Source: Leifsonia sp. ku-ls (lineage in GTDB: Bacteria > Actinomycetota > Actinomycetes > Actinomycetales > Microbacteriaceae). From it: a stretch of DNA of 64,000 nucleotides. Position 1 is the stretch's first letter. The number at the start of each line of letters is the position of its first letter. Both the position numbers and the translations under genes were made by a program. Below, piece after piece: positions 46,508 through 55,538 of this stretch. The stretch is taken from NCBI GenBank assembly GCA_003367665.1, contig QKXI01000001.1, forward strand, positions 62,001 to 126,000, given 5' to 3'. A model generated the notes under the pieces. That model saw only the letters and a program-made list of their open reading frames with translations, ran no database searches and had not been told where the DNA came from.

Positions 46508-49114
46508 ATGAGCACGCCGAACGTGCCCGACAAGCCCGCGCTGGAAGGGCTCGAGGCCAAGTGGGGCGACCGCTGGCAGACCGACGGCACCTTCCGGTTC
46601 GATCGGGAGGCCGCGCTCGCCGCCGGCCGCGACGCGGTCTACTCGATCGACACGCCGCCACCGACGGCCTCCGGTTCGCTGCACATCGGGCACGTCTTCA
46701 GCTACACGCACACCGACGTGGTCGCGCGCTTCCAGCGCATGCGCGGGCGGAAGGTCTTCTACCCGATGGGCTGGGACGACAACGGCCTGCCGACCGAGCG
46801 CCGCGTCCAGAACTACTACGGGGTGCGCTGCGACCCGTCCCTCCCCTACGACCCGGACTTCACCCCTCCGTTCGAAGGCGGCGACAACAAGAGCGCAAAG
46901 GCCGCCGACCAGCAGCCGATCTCGCGCCGGAACTTCATCGAGCTGTGCGAGCGGCTGACCGAGGAGGACGAGAAGCACTTCGAGGCCCTCTGGCGCACGC
47001 TCGGCCTCTCCGTCGACTGGTCGCAGACGTACCGCACGATCGGGCCGGACTCCATCCGCACCTCGCAGCTGGCGTTCCTGCGCAACATCCAGCGCGGCGA
47101 GGCCTACCAGGCGCTCGCGCCGACCCTGTGGGACATCACGTTCCGCACCGCCGTGGCGCAGGCGGAGCTGGAGGACCGCGAGCAGCCCAGCGCGTACCAC
47201 CGGGTCGCGTTCCACGGCGCCGACGGTCCCGTCTACATCGAGACGACCCGCCCCGAGCTGCTCCCGGCGTGCGTGGCCCTGGTCGCCCATCCCGACGACG
47301 AGCGCTACCAGCCCCTCTTCGGCACGACGGTGCGCACGCCGCTGTTCGACGTCGAGGTGCCCGTGGTCGCGCACCACCTGGCGCAGCCGGACAAGGGATC
47401 GGGCATCGCCATGATCTGCACCTTCGGCGACATCACCGACGTCACCTGGTGGCGCGAACTCGACCTCCCGAACCGCGCGATCATCGGCTTCGACGGCCGC
47501 ATCGTGAGCGAGCCGCCCGCGGCGATCACCTCGGAGCCCGGTCGCGAGGCGTACGCGCAGCTCGCCGGCAAGACGGTGTTCTCCGCGAAGCAGGCCGTGG
47601 TGGAGCTGCTGCGCGCGTCGGGCGACCTCGTGGGCGAGCCGAAGCCCATCCAGCACCCGGTCAAGTTCTTCGAGAAGGGCGACCGCCCGCTGGAGATCGT
47701 CTCGACCCGCCAGTGGTACGTGAAGAACGGCGCCCGCGACGAGGAGCTGCGGCAGCGGCTCATCGAGCTCGGCCGCGAGCTCGACTGGCACCCGGACTTC
47801 ATGCGCGTCCGCTACGAGAACTGGGTGAACGGCCTCACCGGCGACTGGCTGATCTCGCGCCAGCGTTTCTTCGGCGTGCCGATCCCGGTCTGGTACCCGC
47901 TCGACGCCGACGGCAACCCCGTCTTCGACCAGCCGATCCTGCCGGCGGAGGACCAGCTCCCGGTGGACCCGTCGTCGGACGCCGCGCCGGGCTACGACGA
48001 GGCGCAGCGCGGCCAGGCCGGCGGCTTCGTCGGCGAGCACGACGTGATGGACACGTGGATGACGTCCTCGCTCACCCCGCAGCTGGCCGGCGGCTGGCAG
48101 CGCGACCCGGAGCTCTTCGACGCCGTCTTCCCGTTCGACCTGCGCCCGCAGGGCCAGGACATCATCCGCACCTGGCTGTTCTCCACGCTGCTGCGCGCCA
48201 AGCTCGAGGCCGACGTCGCGCCGTGGAGGAACGCCGCGATCTCCGGCTTCATCGTCGACCCCGACCGCAAGAAGATGTCGAAGTCGAAGGGCAACGTCGT
48301 GACGCCGGCCGACATCCTCGAGCGGCACGGCTCCGACGCCGTGCGCTACTGGGCGGCGTCCAGCCGGCTCGGCACCGACGCGGCGTTCGACCCGCAGAAC
48401 CCGACGCAGATCAAGATCGGCCGCCGGCTCGCCATCAAGCTGCTCAACGCGGCGAAGTTCATCCTCGGCTTCGAGGCTCCGGCGTCGCTCGACCTCGCGC
48501 AGGTGACCAGCGCGCTCGACCGCAGCATGCTGCAGAATCTCGCCAACGTCGTCTCCGACGCCACCGCCGCGCTCCAGGCGTACGACCACGCTCGCGCCCT
48601 GGAGACCGCGGAGACGTTCTTCTGGACGTTCTGCGACGACTACCTGGAGCTCGTGAAGGAGCGCGCGTACGGCGAGGCGGCGGCGGGGCAGGTCTCCGCG
48701 GTCGTCGCCCTGCGCGTCGCCCTGTCGACGTTCCTGCGCCTGTTCGCGCCGGTGCTGCCGTTCGCGGCGGAGGAGGCGTGGAGCTGGTTCGAGGAGGGCT
48801 CCGTACACCACGCCGCCTGGCCGACACCCGACGAGGTGGCGCAGGCGGGCGGAGACGACCTGCACGTGCTCGCGGTCGTCGGACGCGCACTGACCGGCAT
48901 CCGCGGCGCCAAGACCGCCGCGAAGGCGTCGCAGCGCACCCCGGTGAAGTCCGCGGTCATCGCGGGCCCGGACGACGAGATCGCGGCCATCCGGTCGGCG
49001 GCGGACGACCTCCGGTCGGTGGGCAGAATCGCGGACCTCCGCTTCGCCTCCGCCGACGAGCTCGCCGTGACCGATATTCTGCTCGCCACGGCCCCGAGCG
49101 AGGAGGAACGATGA
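46508..49114 (+). CDS. valS: Valyl-tRNA synthetase
   Basis: The 868-residue protein has 'PPPTASGSLHIGHVFSYTHTD' (HIGH), 'DRKKMSKSKGNVV' (KMSKS), the CP1 editing domain ('YIETTRPELLPACVALVAHP') and an anticodon domain. It is the shorter bacterial/archaeal-type ValRS without the long C-terminal coiled coil. A GGAGG site precedes ATG 46508. The approximately 60-base leader has a GGCACC / GGTGCC hairpin (46461-46482) but no T-box. Confidence 0.97.
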   Translation: MSTPNVPDKPALEGLEAKWGDRWQTDGTFRFDREAALAAGRDAVYSIDTPPPTASGSLHIGHVFSYTHTDVVARFQRMRGRKVFYPMGWDDNGLPTERRVQNYYGVRCDPSLPYDPDFTPPFEGGDNKSAKAADQQPISRRNFIELCERLTEEDEKHFEALWRTLGLSVDWSQTYRTIGPDSIRTSQLAFLRNIQRGEAYQALAPTLWDITFRTAVAQAELEDREQPSAYHRVAFHGADGPVYIETTRPELLPACVALVAHPDDERYQPLFGTTVRTPLFDVEVPVVAHHLAQPDKGSGIAMICTFGDITDVTWWRELDLPNRAIIGFDGRIVSEPPAAITSEPGREAYAQLAGKTVFSAKQAVVELLRASGDLVGEPKPIQHPVKFFEKGDRPLEIVSTRQWYVKNGARDEELRQRLIELGRELDWHPDFMRVRYENWVNGLTGDWLISRQRFFGVPIPVWYPLDADGNPVFDQPILPAEDQLPVDPSSDAAPGYDEAQRGQAGGFVGEHDVMDTWMTSSLTPQLAGGWQRDPELFDAVFPFDLRPQGQDIIRTWLFSTLLRAKLEADVAPWRNAAISGFIVDPDRKKMSKSKGNVVTPADILERHGSDAVRYWAASSRLGTDAAFDPQNPTQIKIGRRLAIKLLNAAKFILGFEAPASLDLAQVTSALDRSMLQNLANVVSDATAALQAYDHARALETAETFFWTFCDDYLELVKERAYGEAAAGQVSAVVALRVALSTFLRLFAPVLPFAAEEAWSWFEEGSVHHAAWPTPDEVAQAGGDDLHVLAVVGRALTGIRGAKTAAKASQRTPVKSAVIAGPDDEIAAIRSAADDLRSVGRIADLRFASADELAVTDILLATAPSEEER

Positions 49115-49557
49115 CGGTGACCGTCCGACCGGTGCGCGACAACGAGTTCTTCACCTGGCTCGACCTGTACGCGGGCTACGGCGAGTTCTACGAGACGCCG
49201 GTGACCGACGAGAAGGCACTGCTGGTGTGGAGCTGGATCTCCGACCAGGACAACGAGCTCGAGGCGTACTTCGCCGTCGACGAGGAGGACACCCCCGTCG
49301 GTCTCGCGCACGTGCGCGAGTTCGTGCGTCCCCTCGACGGCAGCAAGGGCCTCTACCTCGACGACCTGTTCGTCACCCCGGACGCCCGCGGCGCCGGGGC
49401 CGGCGCCGCCCTGCTGGAGGCCGTCCGCGACCACGCCAAGGAGCGCGGCCTGTCGGTCGTCCGGTGGATCACGGCGAAGGACAACGAGACGGCCCGCCGC
49501 CTCTACGACCGGTTCGCCGAGAAGACCAAGTGGGTCACCTACGACCTCGTCCCCTGA
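49111..49557 (+). CDS. GNAT N-acetyltransferase, copy 1
   Basis: The 148-residue protein is a compact GNAT domain: 'VRPVRDNEFFTWLDLYAGYG' at the N-terminus and acetyl-CoA site 'VTPDARGAGAGAALLEAVRD' in the middle, ending 'DRFAEKTKWVTYDLV'. It starts at an ATGA overlap with valS and so is coupled to it. Together with the next gene it is a tandem duplication. The substrate is unknown. Confidence 0.92.
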   Translation: MTVTVRPVRDNEFFTWLDLYAGYGEFYETPVTDEKALLVWSWISDQDNELEAYFAVDEEDTPVGLAHVREFVRPLDGSKGLYLDDLFVTPDARGAGAGAALLEAVRDHAKERGLSVVRWITAKDNETARRLYDRFAEKTKWVTYDLVP

Positions 49558-49627
49558 ACCCGACCGCGATATGGTCGGATCACGCCCGGAACGCACTCCC
49601 GGGCGCGCACAGCGAACGGAGGAATCC

Positions 49628-50101
49628 ATGTCGATCGAGGTTCGACCGGTCAGGGACGGCGATTTCTTCGCCTGGCTCGATGTGTACGCCGAGTACGCCC
49701 GGTTCTACGAGACCGAGCTGACCGACCAGAAGGCGCTCGTGCTCTGGTCCTGGCTGACCGACCCCGCGCACGAGGAGGACGGCTACGTCGCCGTCGACGG
49801 CGACCGCATCGTCGGCCTCGCCCACGTGCGCGAGTTCGCCCGGCCGCTGGAGGGCGACCGCGGACTGTTCCTCGACGACCTGTTCGTGGTCGAGGTGGAG
49901 CGCGGCAAGGGTGTGGGCTCCGCCCTCATCCAGAAGGCGAAGGCTCTTGCCGAGGAGCGCGGCCTCGGGGTCGTGCAGTGGATCACCGCGCACGACAACA
50001 CCACGGCGCAGAAGCTCTACGACGCGCTCGCCAGCCGCACCTCGTGGGTGACCTACGAGATCGACCTGGCGGCGGCCCGCGTCCAGGCCGGGCGCGCCTG
50101 A
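49628..50101 (+). CDS. GNAT N-acetyltransferase, copy 2
   Basis: The 157-residue protein is paralogous to the preceding gene along its whole length: 'VRPVRDGDFFAWLDVYAEYA', 'SWLTDPAHEEDGYVAVDGDR', 'LFLDDLFVVEVERGKGVGSA', 'ALASRTSWVTYEIDL'. The acetyl-CoA loop here reads ERGKGVGSALI. An AACGGAGGA site and a hairpin (CGCCCGG / CCGGGCG near 49583-49605) lie in the 70-base gap. The stop overlaps the next start (TGATG). Confidence 0.92.
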   Translation: MSIEVRPVRDGDFFAWLDVYAEYARFYETELTDQKALVLWSWLTDPAHEEDGYVAVDGDRIVGLAHVREFARPLEGDRGLFLDDLFVVEVERGKGVGSALIQKAKALAEERGLGVVQWITAHDNTTAQKLYDALASRTSWVTYEIDLAAARVQAGRA

Positions 50102-50370
50102 TGCAGCTCGGGACGCGCTGGGCCGTGGGCGACGAGACGCCCGCCGCGCTGCCGGAGGTCGTGACGTACGCGGTGCGCACGGTCGAGGAGGAGCTCGTCG
50201 CCACCGACGTGGAGACCACCGGCTGGAGCTGGACGCTCACCTGGCTGGAGGGCAAGCCGGTCGTCACGCTCGACGACGGCACCGAGATCCGCTACAACCA
50301 GGCCGAGGACTCGGCCACCATCACGCAGCCGGTCGAGTCGGACACCTCCGACTACGACGAGGAGCCCTGA
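50101..50370 (+). CDS. Hypothetical protein (89 aa)
   Basis: The 89-residue acidic protein has a predicted beta-rich core ('ATDVETTGWSWTLTWLEGKP', 'VVTLDDGTEIRYNQAEDSAT') and an acidic tail 'DTSDYDEEP'. No family was recognised. Its ATG overlaps the previous stop by one base, so it is coupled to the GNAT gene and probably part of the valS operon. Confidence 0.8.
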   Translation: MQLGTRWAVGDETPAALPEVVTYAVRTVEEELVATDVETTGWSWTLTWLEGKPVVTLDDGTEIRYNQAEDSATITQPVESDTSDYDEEP

Positions 50371-50391
50371 GCGCCCCTCCCGGACACACCC

Positions 50392-50410
50392 CTGTTCGCA
50401 CAACGAACAG
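50392..50410. terminator. Short hairpin between convergent genes
   Basis: CTGTTCG-CACAA-CGAACAG (50392-50398, 50404-50410) is a perfect 7-bp stem between the end of the valS operon and the convergent ArsR-MFS operon. Confidence 0.55.
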
Positions 50411-50419
50411 CGGCACGGG

Positions 50420-50605
50420 TCAGCGCGGGAGCTGCGGCAGGCTGCGGGCGGCGGTGTCGCGCGTGCGCTCGACGAGCGCCACGCGGTCGGCGTACTGCGG
50501 CCCGCGCGCGGGCGGGCGGTCGCCCCACGCGGTGAGGGCGCGGCCCAGCCGGAGCGCGACACGGTGCGCGAACGGTCGGTGCGGGGAGACGAGGACGGCG
50601 GTCAT
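50420..50605 (-). CDS. Small basic protein downstream of MFS gene (61 aa)
   Basis: The ATG overlaps the MFS stop (ATGA), which supports a coupled small gene. The protein is Arg-rich ('HRPFAHRVALRLGRALTAWG', then 'RGPQYADRVALVERTRDTAA') with one amphipathic helix and no known domain. Its role next to a transporter is unknown. Confidence 0.6.
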   Translation of the reverse strand: MTAVLVSPHRPFAHRVALRLGRALTAWGDRPPARGPQYADRVALVERTRDTAARSLPQLPR

Positions 50606-51861
50606 GACGGTTGTCCTTCCGGGACGGGCTCTTCGGCCGGCGCCTGGGCGGACGCCGACAGGATCAGACGCGACGCGACGAGCGTCAGCACGGCGACCAG
50701 GCCGCCGCCGAGGACGAACGGCAGGCGGAGGTCGATGCGGGCGACGAAGCCGCCCAGGACGGTGGCGATGGGGGTCATCCCCCAACCGATGGTCCGGACG
50801 ATGCCGAGCGCGCGGCCGAGCATGTCGCCCGGGATGACGGCCTGGCGCAGCGCGCCCCACGGCACGTTCCACACGGCGACGCCGAATGCGCCGATGGCGT
50901 ACGAGCCGATGGCGACGACCACGTTCGCGGTCAGGCCGACGCCCAGGATGCCGACCCCGCTCACCAGGATCGACCAGAACATCACCCGCCCGCGACCGAA
51001 CCGCTCGACGAACCGGCTCGACACCAGCGCCCCGACCAGCGCGCCGACGCCGATCGCGGCGGTCACCACACCGACGAGGGCCGCCGGCACCCGGAACGTC
51101 TGCAGCAGGAGCAGCACGACGCTCCCCTGCGCGAACGCCAGCGCCGACGCGGTGATCGAGGTGAGCACGATCATCCGGCGCAGGAAGCGGTGCTCCCACA
51201 GGAACCGGACGACGGCCGACAGCGGCGGCCGTGCCCCCACCTCCCCCGCGCCGGCGGCTCCGGCCCGGTGCGCGTGGGCTGCGGCGGCCGGGATGCTGAG
51301 CGCCAGCAGGCCCGCGACGAGGAAGCCGGCGCCGGTCAGCCACACGGGCAGCACGATCGACGCTGCGAACAGGAAGCCGGCGAGCGGGGTGGCGATGAAG
51401 TTCTGGATGGTGATCTCGGCCGACTGCATCCGTCCGTTCGCGCGGTCCAGCTGGGCGCGGCCGACCAGCGCGGGCACGACGGTCGTCGTCGCGTTGTCGA
51501 ACACGGTTTCGCCGAGCCCGAACGCCAGCAGGCAGGCGTACAGCGACCAGATCGTCAGGCTGTCGGACGCGATCAGGAGCGCGACGACCGCGGCGACCGC
51601 GAAGCGCAGCGCGTTGGCGACCGCCATCGCGACGCGGCGGTCGACCCGGTCGAGCAGCATCCCGGCTGGGATGCCGAAGAACAGCCACGGCAGGAACGTC
51701 ACGGCGCTGAGTCCGGCGATCAGAGCCGGGTCACGCGTCAGCGTGGTGGCGATGAGCGGCACCGCCGTGCGGCCGATGCCGTCGGCCAGGTTGCTGGCGA
51801 TCGCCGCGGTCCAGAGCCGGGAGAAGCCGGCGCCGAGCGGCGCCCGGAGGGCGGACGCCAT
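50602..51861 (-). CDS. MFS transporter
   Basis: The 419-residue protein has 12 predicted helices with 'RLWTAAIASNLADGIGRTAV' at the N-terminus and 'PAGMLLDRVDRRVAMAVANA' as motif A, typical of the MFS_3 (enterobactin-exporter EntS-like or macrolide efflux) group. It probably exports a drug or siderophore-like compound. Its start overlaps the ArsR stop by one base (TGATG), so the regulator and transporter are co-translated. Confidence 0.88.
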   Translation of the reverse strand: MASALRAPLGAGFSRLWTAAIASNLADGIGRTAVPLIATTLTRDPALIAGLSAVTFLPWLFFGIPAGMLLDRVDRRVAMAVANALRFAVAAVVALLIASDSLTIWSLYACLLAFGLGETVFDNATTTVVPALVGRAQLDRANGRMQSAEITIQNFIATPLAGFLFAASIVLPVWLTGAGFLVAGLLALSIPAAAAHAHRAGAAGAGEVGARPPLSAVVRFLWEHRFLRRMIVLTSITASALAFAQGSVVLLLLQTFRVPAALVGVVTAAIGVGALVGALVSSRFVERFGRGRVMFWSILVSGVGILGVGLTANVVVAIGSYAIGAFGVAVWNVPWGALRQAVIPGDMLGRALGIVRTIGWGMTPIATVLGGFVARIDLRLPFVLGGGLVAVLTLVASRLILSASAQAPAEEPVPEGQPS

Positions 51862-52517
51862 CAGCGGTCCTCCTGCTCGACGAGGGGGAACGCGTTGAAC
51901 TGCACCTGCACGCGCTTGCGCTCGACGTCGGCGCCGGCCTCGGTGGCTTCCGCCTTCCACTTCGCCTTGAGGCGGTCCTGCAGCGCGTAATACTCGCGGC
52001 CGAACTCGGCGAGCTGTTCGCGGGTGACCTCCAGGTGCGACGTGGAGAGGGTGCTCGACTCCATCCAGTCGAAGCCGAACGTGTCGAGCCCGCGGCGCAG
52101 GAAGGCGACCAGGCGGCGCTCGTTGTTCTGCTGCCAGCCGAGCGAGATGAGCTCGTTGGCCTCGCGGCCGGCCGGCGTGCCGAGCGTCTCGGGCGAGCCG
52201 ATCGTCACGCCGCCGGGCGCCATGCGCCACCACCGCTCGCGGCCGGAGCCGCGCTCGGTGTCCTCCACGATGATCGCGTGCTTGGCGAGCTGCCGCAGGT
52301 GGTAGCTCGTGGCACCGCTCGACTCCCCGAGCCGCTCGGCGAGCATGCTGGCGGTGGCCGGGCCGAAGTCGGAGAGCTCGTTCATGATCTCGACGCGCAG
52401 CGGGTGGGCCAGCGCACGGAGCGCCGGCATGCCCAGCGCGTCCTCGAACGGCCGCCGGCCTCCGGCCGCCTGCGGGGCGGGGGCGGCGGGGTTCTCGTCG
52501 GATCGATCATCGCTCAT
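51861..52517 (-). CDS. ArsR-type winged-helix transcriptional regulator
   Basis: The 218-residue protein has a winged helix at residues about 28-95 ('RALAHPLRVEIMNELSDFGP', 'AERLGESSGATSYHLRQLAK') of the ArsR/HTH_20 type without a metal-binding CxC. The C-terminal half probably dimerises or senses a ligand. It is first in an operon with the MFS exporter. An array of CTTTGCA sites lies just upstream, so it is probably autoregulated. Confidence 0.9.
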   Translation of the reverse strand: MSDDRSDENPAAPAPQAAGGRRPFEDALGMPALRALAHPLRVEIMNELSDFGPATASMLAERLGESSGATSYHLRQLAKHAIIVEDTERGSGRERWWRMAPGGVTIGSPETLGTPAGREANELISLGWQQNNERRLVAFLRRGLDTFGFDWMESSTLSTSHLEVTREQLAEFGREYYALQDRLKAKWKAEATEAGADVERKRVQVQFNAFPLVEQEDR

Positions 52518-52534
52518 GGTGACGATGATAACTA

Positions 52535-52580
52535 TGCAAAGACTTCTTTGCAAGTAATTCTTTGCAATCAATCCTTTGCA
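52535..52580. promoter_or_regulatory. Operator array CTTTGCA upstream of ArsR-MFS operon
   Basis: Three direct copies of CTTTGCA start at 52546, 52560 and 52574 (exact 14-base period). An inverted copy TGCAAAG at 52535-52541 forms a perfect 7-4-7 palindrome with the first. The patch is AT-rich against a GC-rich background, so it overlaps the promoter. Confidence 0.75.
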
Positions 52581-52618
52581 GCGGGGCGACAGGAAGCGTC
52601 GCAGGACCGCTCCGCCGG

Positions 52619-53425
52619 CTACCGGCGCGCGACGATCTCCCCGTGCGGCATCGCGTACCAGCCGGACGGGGTGCGCGACCACTCCATCCACGCGTCCGCC
52701 GCCAGCGCCAGCTGCTCGTCGGTGGCGACGTCGTGGTCGCGGGCGTGCCGGCCGAAGTCGGACTCCCTGACCCGCTCGCTCCACAGCTCGCCCCACCAGC
52801 GGCGCTCCTCGTCGGAGGCGAAGCACCACACCGAGGCGGAGCTCTGCACGCTTGCGAAGCCGGCCTCCAGCGCCCACGCCCGCAGCATCCGGCCGGCGAA
52901 CGGCTCTCCCCCGTTCGCGCGCTGGACGGTCTGGTTGATGCGCATCCACTCGGCGAGACCCGGGAGCAGGGGCGCCCACATGGTGCCGCCCCAGTCGACG
53001 TCCCGCGCGACGACGTGACCGCCCGGCCTCAGCACGCGACGGAACTCGCGCAGCACCGCGACCGGGTCCGCGAGGTGCTGCAGCAGCTGGTGGGCGTGCA
53101 CCAGGTCGAAGGTCGCGTCGGGGAAGTCGAGCCGGTAGGCGTCGCCGGTCCGGAACGAGACGTTCTCGACACCGCGCTCGCGCGCCAGCCGGCTGGCCCG
53201 CTCCACGATCTCGGCGCTGCCGTCGACGCCGACCAGCGTGCCGGGTGCGACCCGCTGCGCGATCTCGGCCGAGATCGTGCCCGGGCCGCTCCCCACGTCC
53301 AGGACGCGCATGCCCGGGGTCAGCAGGTGGGCGAAGTAGGCACCCGAGTTGGCCAGCGTGCGCCACTCGTGCGACCGGAGAACGCTCTCGTGGTGGCCGT
53401 GCGTGTAGCGCTCGTGTACGTCCAT
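52619..53425 (-). CDS. SAM-dependent methyltransferase
   Basis: The 268-residue protein has a class I methyltransferase fold: SAM motif I 'VLDVGSGPGTISAEIAQRV' (residues about 38-56), 'VGVDGSAEIVERA' and 'FDLVHAHQLLQHLADPVAVL', as in UbiE/Methyltransf_11 and Streptomyces-type small-molecule methyltransferases. The acceptor is unknown. A GACGAT hexamer six bases before the ATG suggests a leaderless mRNA. It is divergent from the M3 peptidase gene (73 bases apart). Confidence 0.9.
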   Translation of the reverse strand: MDVHERYTHGHHESVLRSHEWRTLANSGAYFAHLLTPGMRVLDVGSGPGTISAEIAQRVAPGTLVGVDGSAEIVERASRLARERGVENVSFRTGDAYRLDFPDATFDLVHAHQLLQHLADPVAVLREFRRVLRPGGHVVARDVDWGGTMWAPLLPGLAEWMRINQTVQRANGGEPFAGRMLRAWALEAGFASVQSSASVWCFASDEERRWWGELWSERVRESDFGRHARDHDVATDEQLALAADAWMEWSRTPSGWYAMPHGEIVARR

Positions 53426-53498
53426 GGCACCATCGTCGCACGGACGCCGGCCGCCGGAACGGCGCGTCGCGCCAACAGCGAGTGAATAGGCTGGGGCC

Positions 53499-55538
53499 AT
53501 GGCCGACACCGCGAACCCCTTCTTCCGTCCGAGCACGCTCCCCTACCAGCTGCCGCCGTTCGCCGAGATCCGCGATGAGCACTACCTGCCGGCGTTCGAG
53601 CGCGGCATGGCGGAGCAGCTTGCCGAGGTGGACGCGATCGTCGCCGCCGGGGAGCCCGTCACCTTCGAGAACACCCTGCTGCCGCTGGAGCGCTCCGGCC
53701 AGATCCTGCAGCGGGTCGCCGAGGTCTTCTTCAACAAGAGCTCGTCCGACAGCACCGACTTCACCAACGCCCTGGAGGAGGAGATCGCGCCGCGGCTCGC
53801 CGCGCACCAGGACGCGATCCGCCTCAACCCGGCGCTGTACGCGCGCATCGCCGAGCTGCACGCCCGCCTCGGCGAGCTCGGCCTCGACGACGAGTCGCGC
53901 TACCTCGTCGAGCGCTACCACACCGAGTTCACGCTCGCCGGCGCCGGCCTCGACGACGCGGACAAGGAGCGGCTGCGGGAGTACAACCAGCGCCTGTCGA
54001 CGCTCACCACCCGATTCGAGAAGAACCTCCTTGCCGACACCAACGAGCTGGCCGTCGTGTTCGACACCGCCGAGGAGCTCGCCGGTCTCGGCGAGGGCGA
54101 GCTGTCCGCCGCGGCGCAGGCCGCGGCCGACCGCGGACTCGACGGCAAATACGTGGTCACCCTCGTACTCCCGACCGGGCACCCCTGGCTCGCCGACCTC
54201 ACCGACCGCGCGTCGCGGGAGCGCATCATGGCGGCCTCCCGCGCCCGCGGCACCCGCGGCGGCGAGCACGACACCCGCGAGCTCGTGCTCGAGATCACCC
54301 GGCTGCGCGCCGAGCGCGCCCGCCTTCTCGGCTTCGACACGCACGCCGCCTACGTCACCGCCGACCAGACCGCTCGCACCCCCGAGGCGGTCGCCGACAT
54401 GCTGGGCCGTCTCGCGCCGGCCGCGGCCCGCAATGCGCGCGCCGAGCAGGCGGACCTGCAGCGTCTGATGCCGGAGGGCGAGACCGTCGAGGCCTGGGAC
54501 TGGGCGCACCTGACCGGCTCGGTGCGCGCGGAGAAGTTCGACGTCGACTTCGCGGCGATGCGTCCCTACTTCGAGGCCGAGCGGGTGCTGCGCGACGGCG
54601 TCTTCCACGCCGCGACCCGGCTGTACGGCATCACGTTCGACGAGCGTCCCGACCTCGTGGCGTACCACCCGGAGGCGCGCGTGTTCGAGGTGCGCAACGA
54701 GGACGGCTCGGAGCTGGGGCTCTACATCCTCGACCTCTACACCCGCGACTCCAAACGCGGCGGCGCCTGGATGAACCCGCTCATCTCGCAGTCCGCCTTG
54801 CTCGACAACCCGACGGTCGTCGTGAACAACCTCAACGTCCCGAAGCCGGCGGCCGGCGAGCCGACGCTGCTCACGTACGACGAGACCAACACGCTGTTCC
54901 ACGAGTTCGGCCACGCGCTGCACGGGCTGTTCGCCCGCGTGACCTACCCGAAGTTCGCCGGCACCAACGTGTTCCGCGACTTCGTCGAGTTCCCGAGCCA
55001 GGTGAACGAGATGTGGATGCTGTGGCCGGAGATCCTGGAGAACTACGCCGTGCACCACGTCACCGGCGAGCGGATGCCGCAGGAGCTTATCGACAAGCTG
55101 CACGCCGCCGAGTCGTTCAACGAGGGCTTCGCGACGAGCGAGTACCTCGCCGCCGCGCTGCTCGACCAGGAGTGGCACCGCATCACGGCCGACGACACGG
55201 TGGACGACGTTGCCGCGTTCGAGGCGGCGGCCCTGGCCCGGGTCGGGCTCGACAACCCGGCCGTTCCGCCGCGCTACGCCAGCACGTACTTCGCGCACAC
55301 CTTCTCCGGCGGGTACGACGCGGGCTACTACTCCTACATCTGGAGCGAGGTGCTCGACGCCGACACGGTCGAGTGGTTCCGGGAGAACGGAGGCCTGACC
55401 CGCGAGAACGGCGACCGTTTCCGCTCGCGGCTGCTCGGCGTCGGCGGCTCGAAGGATCCGCTGGAGGCGTACCGCGACTTCCGCGGCCGCGACGCGGAGC
55501 TCGAGCCGCTGCTGAAGCGCCGCGGTCTCGACCGCTGA
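53499..55538 (+). CDS. M3 family metallopeptidase (peptidyl-dipeptidase Dcp-like)
   Basis: The 679-residue protein is full length for the M3A family, with zinc site 'LFHEFGHALHGLF' (HEXXH), the downstream Glu in 'FVEFPSQVNEMW', and 'FSGGYDAGYYSYIWSEVLDA' near the C-terminus, which lines the substrate channel. It degrades short peptides in the cytoplasm; no signal peptide is present. A TAGGCT -10 ends six bases before the ATG, so the mRNA is probably leaderless. Confidence 0.95.
   Translation: MADTANPFFRPSTLPYQLPPFAEIRDEHYLPAFERGMAEQLAEVDAIVAAGEPVTFENTLLPLERSGQILQRVAEVFFNKSSSDSTDFTNALEEEIAPRLAAHQDAIRLNPALYARIAELHARLGELGLDDESRYLVERYHTEFTLAGAGLDDADKERLREYNQRLSTLTTRFEKNLLADTNELAVVFDTAEELAGLGEGELSAAAQAAADRGLDGKYVVTLVLPTGHPWLADLTDRASRERIMAASRARGTRGGEHDTRELVLEITRLRAERARLLGFDTHAAYVTADQTARTPEAVADMLGRLAPAAARNARAEQADLQRLMPEGETVEAWDWAHLTGSVRAEKFDVDFAAMRPYFEAERVLRDGVFHAATRLYGITFDERPDLVAYHPEARVFEVRNEDGSELGLYILDLYTRDSKRGGAWMNPLISQSALLDNPTVVVNNLNVPKPAAGEPTLLTYDETNTLFHEFGHALHGLFARVTYPKFAGTNVFRDFVEFPSQVNEMWMLWPEILENYAVHHVTGERMPQELIDKLHAAESFNEGFATSEYLAAALLDQEWHRITADDTVDDVAAFEAAALARVGLDNPAVPPRYASTYFAHTFSGGYDAGYYSYIWSEVLDADTVEWFRENGGLTRENGDRFRSRLLGVGGSKDPLEAYRDFRGRDAELEPLLKRRGLDR

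Noticed and set aside
45071-48865. Long open frame antisense to the MHS transporter and valS
   Set aside because: Low-complexity Arg/Asp/His translation with no recognisable domain; it crosses two well-supported genes and the gap between them.
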